Positions 1 to 10,337 of a stretch of DNA of 20,367 bases are shown here, piece by piece; the first letter of the stretch is position 1, and each line of letters starts with the position of its first letter. The DNA lies in NCBI GenBank assembly GCA_002245135.1, contig NGBS01000683.1, positions 1-20,367 on the forward strand. The letters are read 5' to 3'. The translations under genes were made by a program, and so were the position numbers. This stretch comes from Proteromonas lacertae. Taxonomy: Eukaryota > Sar > Bigyra > Opalinata > Proteromonadidae. The notes beneath the pieces are model-generated. The model saw only the letters and a list, made by a program, of their open reading frames with translations, was not told where the DNA came from and made no database searches.

Positions 1-234
1 GGACAAATCTTAATGTCAGTCAGAGTTAAAGATAACAATTTAAGAAATGCCGAAGAAGCTTTAAGAAGAGCTAGTATGAAGTTCCCAGGTCAACAAAAGA
101 TTGTTGTATCAAAGAAATGGGGTTTCACTAAATACACAGTAGAAGAATACAATAAATTAAACGAACAAGGTAGAATAAAGCCAACCGGAAATATCGCTTA
201 TTACTTAAGAAATCATGGTCCACTTGGTTATTAA
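1..234 (+). CDS. RPL10: 60S ribosomal protein L10 (uL16), C-terminal part
   Basis: Structural protein of the large cytosolic ribosomal subunit, in the uL16 family that helps shape the tRNA-binding sites. Only the last 77 codons lie in the window. The frame is open from base 1 (GQILMSVRVKD), so the methionine at base 13 is internal and not the start. Family-typical stretches are EEALRRASMKFPGQQKI, SKKWGFTKY and the end NHGPLGY, then TAA. The usual eukaryotic C-terminal tail after GPL is shorter here. No intron is seen in this piece. The downstream neighbour runs towards it, tail to tail, about 190 bases away. Identification is by recalled family sequence. Confidence 0.96.
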   Translation, partial: GQILMSVRVKDNNLRNAEEALRRASMKFPGQQKIVVSKKWGFTKYTVEEYNKLNEQGRIKPTGNIAYYLRNHGPLGY

Positions 235-422
235 ACAGTACACTGAAGATAATGCTCTATTGATTACTAATATTGTTATGTTTGGTTTTGGGGTTGAAAA
301 TTTAGTCCTTTTTTTAGTGAAATTTATAAACAAACAATAAAAATAGTAATATGCTAGTAGCTAATTCTTATATAATAATTTTCCTTCCTTAATTCTCTTA
401 ATTAAATATCTCTCTCAGCAAA
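235..422. other. Tail-to-tail spacer between RPL10 and the next gene
   Basis: AT-rich spacer that must hold the 3' ends of two convergent genes. T-rich and A-rich runs occur near 305-345 and AATAAA-like sequence near 336-342, which could serve RPL10 polyadenylation. Nothing else is recognisable. Confidence 0.5.
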
Positions 423-1592
423 TTATCTTCCTCTTTTAACTCCATCTAATATAAGATAACCAGTTCTACATCTCTGTACAATCTTCATGAAATATGAACT
501 ACAAATTAACAAATAATCAAAATTAAATCATACTTTACATTTCTAATAGCATATATATTAGTTTCAGAAAGTGCTCTTAATGCATCTTTTCCTTTAGAAA
601 CTCCCAAATCTTCAACAGCTTTCAATGATCGATTATCTAGTGCTCCTTCTGGTATTTTACCCTATATTAATATATTACTAGCAATATATACAGCTCTAAT
701 TAAATCCCTATAATAAAGATCTAACTCATATGGTAAATGGACTGGAGATGAAGGATGTCTTGGTGGAGATCGACTTCTGCTTCTGAATTCATCGTTACTG
801 CTCTTTAATCCATTATAAATAGAGTGAGAAGAAGATGAAGATGAAGTTGAAGATGCTGAACTACCATTAGAAGAATGATTGTGAGATTGAGGTAATGGAT
901 GAGGTGGAATAATATGCTGATAATTTGTAGAAGGTGGTAATGATTGATAAATATGATTATTACTGTTATCATAAGGAGGATAAGATGAATAATAATCATA
1001 TGGTGAAGAGGATGATAATGGTTGAGATTGTTGTGATTGTGCTGGTGGTGGCATTGGTGGTATAGCATAGGAAGCAACTGGTTCCATCGGCATTGAATAG
1101 GGAGGTTGAATTACTCTAGGATCTCTTAAAGCTATATACAGTAGTAATAATTATTATTTATACATTGTTGTTGTTGTTCATAAAATGGTAACTTCAAATT
1201 GGATGGAATTTGAGATTCTGAAACAATGAAATTAATGGAGGATTGTAAATGATTGCTCACATTATCAGCAGTATGTTGACGTATACTGAAATCATACAAT
1301 ATGAATAATATCGCATAAGTAGGTAAACATGTAAAGTTGTTTAATACAGTTGGATTTACAGAATCTAAGGTTAAATTCATCCTATAATGATTGAAAATAA
1401 GTATTCTTCAAATATACCCTCGTAAAGTTTGAAGAAGTCTTTCACTCTTTTCTACACCTGTTAAAATATGAGTATAGTTATAGTACTTGTCAATTCAATC
1501 AAACTTGGTACAGCAATGATATTAATAGTTTTTGTTGCACTCAAATTATCTGCAATACCGTTTGTGCTGCTTGTGTAAGTTTCTGTTTGCAT
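423..1592 (-). CDS. Putative RNA-binding/splicing-related protein with SR patch and hnRNP Q/R acidic-domain-like C-terminus
   Basis: Six exons restore one frame of about 335 aa: 1592-1487, 1457-1418, 1381-1164, 1131-692, 661-534 and 498-423, split by introns of 29-36 nt. The middle is rich in P, S, Q, Y and N. It is followed by RSRSRSPPRHP, an SR-like patch. The C-terminal part (LDNRSLKAVEDLG, then DALRALSETNIYAIRN, then SYFMKIVQRCR) resembles the helical acidic domain of hnRNP Q/R, where the known pattern is a helix, ESDLS.VRNKSA and a basic helix. In hnRNP Q/R that domain is N-terminal; here it is C-terminal and no RRM is visible. The N-terminal half (SVEKSERLLQTLRG, LPTYAILFILYDFS) is not recognised. 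The 5' end is uncertain. The ATG at 1592 is the simplest start, but an upstream exon ending near 1565 and a 54-nt intron would also stay in frame. Nuclear RNA processing is inferred. Confidence 0.62.
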
Positions 1593-1816
1593 GTTGTTTA
1601 ACTAATCGAAACAATAATTCGTAACTCTTTGAGAAGTGATAGGTAAGAGAAGGAGGGATTAGATTCGCAAGATTTCTCTTCCCTTATTAAGAAAGAAGCA
1701 ATCACATACGAAGAGGAAACGGATATATTTCGGCAAAGGTTTGGAAAGAGGATTTTAAATAGGAATGTATCCCGCTCATTCATTATCGAGCTTAAGGAGC
1801 ATTTTATTAATTAATT
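1593..1816. promoter_or_regulatory. Short divergent promoter region
   Basis: About 225 bases separate the probable start of the minus-strand gene from the RPS16 ATG, so both promoters must share this stretch or overlap coding sequence. It is less AT-rich than other spacers. A minus-strand open frame (1783-1598) lies in it and may be further N-terminal coding of the left gene. No specific factor site is claimed. Confidence 0.4.
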
Positions 1817-2458
1817 ATGAAAGAAGCTAAGCAATCAGTTCAATGCTTCGGCAGAAAGGTATATATTTGCATTCTTCATACTTTTATCTACATTATAAAA
1901 TATTAATATTATTTTTAAACTCTACTGATCAAATTATTAACCTCTAATATACAATTTTATATTAATTTTATATCTAGAAAAATGCCGTCGCAGTTGCCCA
2001 TTGTGCTAAAGGTAAAGGTGTTATTCGTGTAAATGGTTTCCCAATTTCTTTAATTACCCCACAAACTTTAAATCTTAAAGCCATCGAACCAGTCCTTGTG
2101 TTAGGAAAAGATCGTTTTGCAAACTTAGATGTAAGAATCAGAGTAAATGGAGGAGGTAGAGTAGCCCAAGCTTATGGTATACATTATCAATTAAATATTC
2201 GTTCATTCTAATTCTGTTATAGCCATCCGTCAAGCTATTGCACGTGGTGTAGTTTCATATTATCAAAAATGTATATATATATATATACAATAATAATCAT
2301 GTATTAAATTAGACGTTAATGAACAAGAAAAACGTGACATTAAAGATGCTTTAGTAACCTATGACAGATCTTTACTTGTATCAGATCCACGTAGATGTGA
2401 ACCAAAGAAATTCGGTGGTCCATCAGCCCGTGCAAGAAAACAGAAGTCATACCGATAG
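1817..2458 (+). CDS. RPS16: 40S ribosomal protein S16 (uS9)
   Basis: Structural protein of the small cytosolic ribosomal subunit; in the uS9 family the C-terminal tail reaches the P-site tRNA. Four exons (1817-1858, 1978-2176, 2223-2270, 2313-2458) give 144 aa, close to the 146 aa of the human protein. Recognisable stretches are [52 protein letters not shown] and the end [10 protein letters not shown], then TAG. The first intron is long for this window (119 nt); the others are 46 and 42 nt. All three are GTAT...TAG. The start gives [12 protein letters not shown], which matches the family N-terminus. The frame has no breaks. It lies head-to-head with the SR-patch gene. Confidence 0.97.
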
Positions 2459-2680
2459 AGGATATATTTTGTTATTTTTATTACTAATGCTCTAATGATA
2501 GCTCATCACTAATTCCTTTGTGTTTATAGGGTTTTAAAACTAGCAATGAACAAGCGATTACAAAGTAATTTTGAGGATTTCAAGTCATAATGTTGAATAT
2601 TAGAAATAACGTGTAACGAATACTTTTCAAACACCATTTTATTTGATTTTGATTCTATCTTGTTTTTTAGTGATATAGGT
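2459..2680. promoter_or_regulatory. RPS16 3' end and promoter of the ubiquitin-like gene
   Basis: AT-rich spacer between two same-strand genes. It has T-rich stretches near 2468-2481 and 2660-2668 and no recognisable gene. It must contain the RPS16 terminator and the promoter of the downstream gene, but no defined motif is visible. Confidence 0.4.
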
Positions 2681-5600
2681 ATGCTTCCAAATAATTCCTA
2701 TGATGAATCTGGTGAATATATCATTTATTTTCAGACACCTAACGAAGAGACCGTTAAAACAGGAATTTCAGTAAAATTTGTATGTAATGGTTTACTAATC
2801 CATTATAGAATATGAAATTAGATGATATAAAAAAACTGGCAGAAAAATCTCTTCGGATCCCTGTTGACCAGCAAAGATTGATCTACAGAGGTAGGCCATT
2901 AGTAGGAAATGGCACAGTGGCATCGTATTATTTTTATTTTATTAATTTTAGGTATAAAATCGAACCAGGTACAACCATTCACGTTATTAAGAGATATGGC
3001 GAATTTAGGGACTCTCCGCATAACATTCCAGGTATATTTAAAAGTTATAATTTTTGATCATAGATACTGATCCAATTCCAGTTATTAGTCCAGTAATTAT
3101 TCCAGGAATCAATTTATACGAATACGGAATGGGTAATATAATCACCTCAATCGTAATGACAGCAGCAGGATGTAGAAGGCCTGAAAGACAAAGTGGCGAT
3201 TCAACAATATCCCCTTTAGCCACTAGATTTGAAGAAGTTAGACAAGTATATACCTTGTGTATATTATGTATAGAGTATATTAACTATTGAAACCCTCATT
3301 TCGTCAATTCAGAATGAAAAATATCAACATTTATTCGAATCACCCTCACCATTAGAATATTTACCTCCAGATTCTTATCAATCAACTAAAAAATTACAAT
3401 ATTTTATAGGTCAATGGATAGATTGTTTAGATTCAGCGCAACATTGGTTAGAAGCCACAATAATCGATGTAAATGATGATGAAGTATATGTTCATTTTAA
3501 TGGATGGAGTTTTATATGGGATGAATGGATTCATAAGGTATTAATTATATAATTATTCATTCATTTCTCATTCTTTTCTTTTTTTATTTCTTATTTTTAT
3601 TTTCTATTATTATTATTATTATTATTATATCATATTAGAGATCACATCGTATTGCTCCCTTCCGTACTAAAACATTGCATTCCTATTTATCCTCTCACTA
3701 TTCACCAACTCCATTCTCATTTCATCAACCAACAGCGAAATATCCACCACAACCTGATATTGATACTCCTGAAGCAGTATTTCAAACATTACCATCACTT
3801 GTAAAGAGAATAATTCCATCTTTAGAAGAGTTATCATCTATCTGTAGTGATTATGAAAATGGTCAATGTAAAATTAATGATAATGATTTGAAAGAGTTTG
3901 TAAATTATATAAGTCCAATGATAGATCGAGTTGGTAGAATATTAGTAGATATTGCTCCTGAAATCAGTAAATATAAATTTTCCAATAATAATTATGATGG
4001 TGCAGATGGTGATAATAATGAAAATGAAATATACCATCGTTTATCACGTCCTGCATATATATCAGCAACATTTGATCCTTCTATCTTACCTAATGATAAT
4101 TTACGAAGACCAGCTTCAACACGTAGAAGATCCTCCAGATTATCATCCTTAAATACACCTAGTAGAAGTAGTAACCTTAATCCAGATTCTTTATTAGAAG
4201 ATGATATTGAAGATTATATGAATAATGATAATAATTCACCAGTACATCCACATATTGATACTATACCAGATAGTGTTCCATTAGATGAATCATTTTATGG
4301 GATAATTAATAATCCAGCTACTTATGATGCAAGTATATTAGGTCAACACGGTACTATTAGTTTAACAGTAAGACAAATTAATACAATAAGAAATAGAAAT
4401 AATAATAATAATAATCAAACTACTGCATATCAACCTGAAGTAAATGATGGTACAAACAACAACAACAACACAACAACAATGGTAATTATATGAATGGTAG
4501 TGGTGGTGGTGGTTTAGAAATAGATGCAACTGGTGCAGATTTTGGAGATTCAACTGAAGAAAGTGAAAGTGATGATGATGATAATATTCAATTACCATTA
4601 CATCCTTCATTACCACAAAGACAAAATCAACAAAGGCAAATTCCTGCTGCTAATTCAAATAATAATCAAAGGCCAATTCAAAGAACACCACCTCCTTCAA
4701 GATCAACAAATAATAATAATACAACACCTCAATTAGAAAGTGAAAATAGTATTAAAACACTTCAACAACGATTAACACGTCCTGCAGTACAAAATGAACA
4801 AAGACCTCCCCCACCACCACCAGAACCAACATTGCAACAACAACAACAACAAAATAAGAAGAAGAAGAATATGATAATGAAGAGTAATCCACCAATCATT
4901 AATAAAAGTAAATCAGAACAATTACCACCACCACAACAACAACAGCAAGAGAAAAAACAAAATGAAATAGTTACATCTCAAATACAGAGAGCTCAAACTC
5001 AACAAACGCGAATGAATCAACCATCAACACAACAACAACAACAAACTCCTATTAATGCAAAACCAGCACCTCAAATAAAGAGAATCTTAGATGAAGATGG
5101 TTATACAACCAACAACAACAACAACAACAGTCCAGAGAATATAATCCGAAGTTATAGTGATACAACTTCAATGAAATCAACTCCCCAGAAGAACAAATAT
5201 CTTAGTGATGGTAATAATAATAGTAATAATAATCAGAATTTACCACCATCTTTTCCAACAACTTCTCCATCTCCTTCACCACCACCATCCAATAATAATA
5301 CATCTACATCAACACCAATTGCTGATGGTCATCATCATCACCATCATAGTAAAAAACAATCATACTCACAGCAACAGTTCCAACAATATTTAAAAGAACA
5401 TTCCAATAGTAATACACCTACTCAATCACCATATCAACATACTAGAACAATGACTCCTCAGCCACAACATAAGGCAATGCAATATCTTAGTGACAGTAGT
5501 AAAAGTCGAAGTAATACACCACAATCAAGAGGAGTTGGATTTAATAATAATAATAATAATAGTGTTGGTCATCATAGACAAAGATCATTAATGAGTGGTT

Positions 5601-6116
5601 TAGATGAAATAAGTCAAAATAGAAATGTTGGATATAATCGTAATATTAGAAGATTTTCCTTAGAAGAAAATCGAGATATAGCGTATAATATATTATTATT
5701 ATTATTATTATTATATGAATAGAAGTATATTAACTGGTTATAAAGATACATTAAATCATATTAATATTACCGATGATGAAGATAACAATAATGCACCTCC
5801 TGCTACAACAGCAACTCAACATTCAACTACTTCAACAACAACAACAACAACAACATCAACCACTTCTACTAACTCCTCTGAAGGTTCAATTCATTCAATT
5901 CCAACTGCAGCTGCAACAACAACAACAACAAACCAAGGTAATAGTCGTCGTATTCAACATACTATACATGCAAGGCCATTGGTTAATTTGAATAATCGAT
6001 CTAATAATCATATGAGAAATAGACCTCCTAGAATTCATTTATCTGCCAGAACTCCTAATAGTAATTCTGATGATGAGAATGGTTTTGATGATTTATTAGA
6101 ATCTGCTTCACCTTAG
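2681..6116 (+). CDS. Ubiquitin-like domain protein with a barrel (MBT/chromo-like) domain and a long Q/N-rich tail
   Basis: Eight exons (2681-2779, 2809-2924, 2952-3031, 3064-3245, 3274-3537, 3639-4449, 4518-5682, 5723-6116) give 1036 aa in one frame. The N-terminus is ubiquitin-like: DDIKKLAEKSLRIPVDQQRLIYRGRPL, then ASYKIEPGTTIHVIKR. Around residues 190-250 is a small barrel of the kind in MBT, Tudor-knot or chromo-barrel proteins (GQWIDCLDSAQHWLEATI, FNGWSFIWDEWIHKRSHRI). A helical stretch follows (SLVKRIIPSLEEL, FVNYISPMIDRVGRILVDIAPEIS) that faintly recalls the region after the ubiquitin fold in BAG6. The remaining half is N, Q, P, S, T and H low complexity. The intron at 4450-4517 is the least certain; without it a one-base shift in an AAC repeat is needed. 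The leucine run readable near 5690-5715 is intronic. Possible roles are chaperone, ubiquitin-linked or chromatin-linked; none is proven. Confidence 0.72.
4385..5930 (+). repeat. Trinucleotide-repeat-rich coding region (AAT/AAC/CAA/CAC/ACA)
   Basis: Many short runs of AAT, AAC, CAA, CAC, CAT and ACA encode poly-N, poly-Q, poly-P, poly-H and poly-T. Examples are N runs near 4399-4413, a six-histidine run near 5330-5346 and T runs near 5836-5856. Such runs are typical of dictyostelid-like proteomes and are prone to length change. A pure TTA run at 5692-5713 sits inside an intron. Confidence 0.85.
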
Positions 6117-6377
6117 AAATCTATTTTGTTTTTGTTTATTTAGAAAATATATATTATTATTATATATATTTATTGTTATTTTATTATTTTTATTATGATT
6201 TGTTTATGTGAGGAGTTTTTGTAAGTGAAATGAAAACATTTTAGATATATCTATATTTCATTATTTTCACATTTATTATCGTTATGATTGAGTTGTTTTG
6301 ATGATTCACTTATAGAGAATGTATTTATGATGTTTCATAGGTGAAAAGAAATAGATGGATATGAAATATTAACTAAA
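6117..6377. terminator. Convergent 3' ends
   Basis: Spacer between the stop codons of two convergent genes. Very AT-rich with TATATATT and TTATTTTATT runs near 6148-6200. No gene or RNA is visible. It presumably holds both polyadenylation regions, possibly overlapping. Confidence 0.5.
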
Positions 6378-8491
6378 TTATTTAACATTTAGAAATACTC
6401 TACTAATTACTTTCTTTTCTTCTTCTGTTATTCCATATAACTTGATTATTCCAATTGCTGGAAATGTTTCTAGAAATGATTTCAATTCTAATTTATCTGA
6501 TAATTCATTTAAACAATCAAATATTACTTTATTCTCTTTCATTAATCCACTTAAATCTAACACTTTTATTTGTCTAAGTTCATTTGATCTGATAAAAATG
6601 AATAACTTTTAAAAAAACATCATCAATTTCGTAATTATTCAGTTTTAAGACATCATAATCATTATTAATTAATGTTGGAATATCTTTATCAACTAATAAT
6701 TCTTTACATCCATTCAAATCAAATATAATTTTTGAAATAGGAAATTTGGAGAATAAGGTTTTTAATCCAGCATAATGAATATTTTTATTGTCCATAATAT
6801 CTATTCTCTCGACATATGGATGTTTATATAACTCTGATGATAATAATATCATTGATTCATCATTTAAATACATTGCACAAAGATGCATTTCATCATATTT
6901 ATCAATTAATAAATGTAAATATGGCAAAAGTAATTTCAATCCTTTTGGACCAATTGGATTGTCTATTTCAAAGTAATAGAAAAAGTGAATAATAAATACA
7001 TGTAAGATTAACATATTTCAATTTCATATAAGATATTGACTGAACAAACGATTCAATGAAGTGATAATTGAAATTACAATGTGATAAATTTAATTCATGT
7101 AAATTTGATAGTTGACTAAAACATGATCCGAAGAAGGATTGATGTTTGAATGATATGGTAAGATATTCTAATTCTAAATAAATAAAAATAGTTAGAAATA
7201 TACCAAATTCGAGTTTTGTTGGATTGATAAGTTTAAATACTCTGAAGAAATAATCAATTCCTTTTTCACAACAACAGAAATTTTGTTCAGAAATCTTGAT
7301 TATATCATTACCATACTAACTCAGACAAATTGTGAATAAAATGTAATCTAAATAAGATTCTTCACTGTTAATATCTTTACAACTATCATAAACATGAAAC
7401 TTCATTTGTCTTATCATTTCATAATCTCTTTTATATATTCTCATCATCAATAGCATCGATAATATTCTTTCGTTTGGTTTATTATTGTAATATTCAACCA
7501 ATTCATCTCGAATATTCTCTCTTTTGTTTCCTTCAAGATAATATTCTCCTTGAGAAGTAGTAAATGGTGATATTTCCATCATATAATCATTATTGTAAAA
7601 TATTTTTTTTCTTTCATTAAACATTGTTAAATAATTATCATTATCTCTCAACATTTCACTCATTTTTATCATTTCTTTTTTCAATTCTTTCAAACTCATT
7701 CTATCTTCACTTTTCACTTTTAACATACTTTCTATCATTTTTTTCATTATACCATCACATTTCATATCACAACTGTATTTACATCTCATAATATTCTCTT
7801 TTATTTTATTCATATTATCATTTTCATTAAATGGTAATTTCTTGTTTATCATTTCATGTAATATACATCCTATTGACCAAATCACACTTCTCTCATTACA
7901 TTCTAATCCATTCAACTCTTCTGAGCTTTTTGAAGCATATGTCATATAATCTCATTTCATCTTCTTTTCTCAATTCATTCAAACATAAATCACATATCTT
8001 TATCTCATCACCATTTATCTCATATATCACATTAGAACTCTTCAGATTATTTATCATTATATCATATTCTCTCAAGATCATTACATCATTACATATTGAA
8101 CATATCACACTACTAATATCCCTATTTGTTATCGTTCTACTCTTAATTATTTCTTCCAAATCTATTTCGTAATATTTTCTTTCCAATGCAATATAACCAC
8201 TCTGATGATCAATCTGACGTATTTTAGAAGGAGATATAACACATAAACAACAATCTAACAAATATGAGCAACATTCTGTGAACATCAATATCTTCTTTTC
8301 CTTTATTTCACTAATATTTAGAATTTTCACCTCTTTTATATCATTTTGATTTTGAATTACTAAATCTAGTTCAATACTACTCTTTTCCACCATCTCTATT
8401 ATCTACAAATATAAATCAATTTAAATACTTGAGTGTTACATAGCAATGTTGAGGATAAGACATCATCTACAAAAGATTTTAAGCAAAACAT
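6378..8491 (-). CDS. Pseudokinase-LRR protein (frame disrupted)
   Basis: Exon 1 (8491-8429) joins through a 26-nt intron to a degenerate protein-kinase domain, followed by ribonuclease-inhibitor-like leucine-rich repeats. Kinase landmarks are SGYIALERKYYEIDLEEII (hinge), INNLKSSNVIY in place of HRDLKSSN, KICDLCL in place of DFG, SSEELNG in place of APE, and SVIWSIGCILHEM in place of DVWSLG. The catalytic Asp of HRD and the Gly of DFG are absent, so activity is unlikely. The LKSSN string is TKL-like. LRR units include LHELNLSHCNF, LKYVNLTYNPIGPKGLKLLL and IKVLDLSGL, with introns at 7203-7174 and 6999-6963. The frame changes near 7945 and near 6595. A TAG near 7316 stops the frame unless an 80-odd-nt GTTTAT...TTAG intron is used. 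It is either a decaying gene or affected by sequence indels. A signalling or scaffold role is inferred. Confidence 0.62.
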
Positions 8492-8629
8492 CTTTCGAAC
8501 CTGTTTGATGCCTCAAAAAATATAGCTGTTATATTTTTTTTTTCAAAACAAATCAACATTAGATATTTAAACATTTATTATATTAATGTTATACAAAGAT
8601 TATTTTTTATTAAATATAATATACATTCT
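8492..8629. promoter_or_regulatory. Spacer: 3' end of the tetraspanin gene, promoter of the pseudokinase gene
   Basis: About 138 AT-rich bases between two same-strand (minus) genes, with a run of T near 8534-8542. No gene or motif can be named. Confidence 0.4.
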
Positions 8630-10189
8630 TTAATCAACTAAACCAGTTAAACGATATTCATTTACTTCATTTTCATATCCAAGTTTTATTAATATTCTTT
8701 CAAAATCTTTTCTTTTTTCTTTTTCTTCTTCTATGCTACTATATTCAATCATTGAACCAATCATCTAATAATCAATAACAAATAATAATTCATACATTAA
8801 TAATGAAATATAGAAAAAATATAGCTGAATTTACATAATCACCTTTGGATGGCTGTACTTTATTAAGAACAGCTTTTACATATTTATCAATGCTACTACA
8901 ATCATTTTCTTTTAAGAAATTACACTAAATTCATAATATATATAAATATATATTCATTTATTATACTTTATTAGATGAAATGTGATTTATACAACAATTG
9001 TCATATGTTTTTGAATAATTTGATATAGTATTATTTTTTGTAGGAATGTTTAAAAAAGTGCTTATCATCATTACAAAAATTCCAATAAATATTATCAATA
9101 TAAAATTATCATATCCTTTTTTCTTATTATCTTGACACTTACTTACTATTCTTTTAAAATTAACTGAATAGATTAATAAAAATATAGCATAAACTAATTC
9201 GCTTATATATGCATTCTTTGATAATAAATCATAACCAATGTTAAACATAAAAACTAATTTATATGTACTATATCCGATAGAAAATATAGTCATGAACTAT
9301 AATTTATATTCTTAAAAACATACACTTAATATTACAGTGAAATATGATAATCTTCTATTAAAATCTGATAATACTCTCATTGAAAAAAAACTACTTTTAG
9401 TTGGATCTTTCTTTAATTTTTCTTTAATATTTCCTCTACTTTTTAATATTTGATATTTAACTATTTCAATTTTCTGATTTTCTATCATTTCTTCAGATAA
9501 TTTACCTTCATTTTCTAACATTTTTCTTGTAAAACCCATATAGATAGCCTATTATATATATATATGTATATATATATTTAATTATGCAAATACTGACATA
9601 AATTCACAGATGAATACAGTAACAAGATACATAAAAAATGAGTTGTAATCAGAATCAAAATACTTAAATTGGTTTTCTGTTATTTTTATAGATTCACATC
9701 CGTATTTCTCCATAAAATCACATTTATCAGAGTAAGTTATATTTTCACAGCATATAGCCATCGTATTATTGATTTTTTGATATGTTATACCATCTAATGA
9801 AGTCATATTACAAAAAATCATTATAAAAAATATTATAAACATGGGAATAGAAGTAAATTTCAGAAATTTCAACAATGTTACACGAGTAGAAATGCATTCT
9901 CCACAACAAATAAATATTATTGTTACAATTAATACAAAAGTCGTTAATATTAGAGGATACATCCCTAATTCTTTAGGAATTATGTCAAACCCTAATCAAT
10001 TGATATATCTACTTAATAATGATACCCATTGATGAAGACTTGTTTAATAGAATTATTCCATAACTTAATAACATGAAGCACCAAATCTAGATTCTATTAC
10101 ATCCTTAAAAATACGGTATTAATAGTAATAATAGCATATTGTCCAAAACATCTTGGATAATGATAGTAAGTGATGTTATTTCTAATCAT
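8630..10189 (-). CDS. Double (tandem-fused) tetraspanin-like membrane protein
   Basis: Seven exons (10189-10115, 10086-10026, 9991-9594, 9548-9324, 9296-8967, 8924-8796, 8764-8630) give 450 aa with no frame break. Eight hydrophobic segments fall into two sets of four: about residues 17-42, 57-76, 87-108 and 166-186, then 244-270, 283-298, 318-335 and 393-414. In each set the large loop between the third and fourth segment starts with a Cys-Cys pair and has two later cysteines (AICCENITYSDKC...YGC, then NCCINHISSNKC...DC). This is the tetraspanin large-loop pattern with E or I in place of the usual CCG glycine. TM2-TM3 carries FICCGECIST, recalling the tetraspanin FLGCCGA turn. The fourth segments align (NSFFMYLVTVFICEFMS with NSAIFFLYFIINMIGSM). 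A basic-acidic linker separates the modules. Expected to sit in the plasma membrane or endosomes as an organiser of membrane proteins. Confidence 0.75.
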
Positions 10190-10337
10190 ATAAGAGTTAA
10201 TTTAAAAAAACTATCTGGTTTTTAATAATTAGGTAAATCAGTTATTTATAGCCTCATTAATAGTGTAACGAATATAAATTCAATAATGAAAAAATAATAT
10301 CAATAAAAAAACAATTCAAGCTTATCATTCTCTAAAA
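10190..10337. promoter_or_regulatory. Spacer upstream of the tetraspanin-like gene
   Basis: About 148 AT-rich bases between the stop of the large orphan gene and the start of the tetraspanin-like gene, both on the minus strand. A run of A occurs near 10204-10210. No gene or named site is visible. Confidence 0.4.

Noticed and set aside
805-1077. Histidine/leucine-rich minus-strand frame
   Set aside because: A shadow of the proline/serine-rich exon in another frame; the composition is explained by the repeat codons.
4362-4616. Minus-strand His-rich frame, and other frames opposite the repeat region
   Set aside because: Reverse shadows of the AAT/AAC/CAA repeats.
5683-5722. Poly-leucine end and a separate gene starting at 5715
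   Set aside because: A 40-nt GTATAA...ATAG intron here joins the two frames exactly, so the leucine run is intronic and the second frame is the last exon of the same gene.
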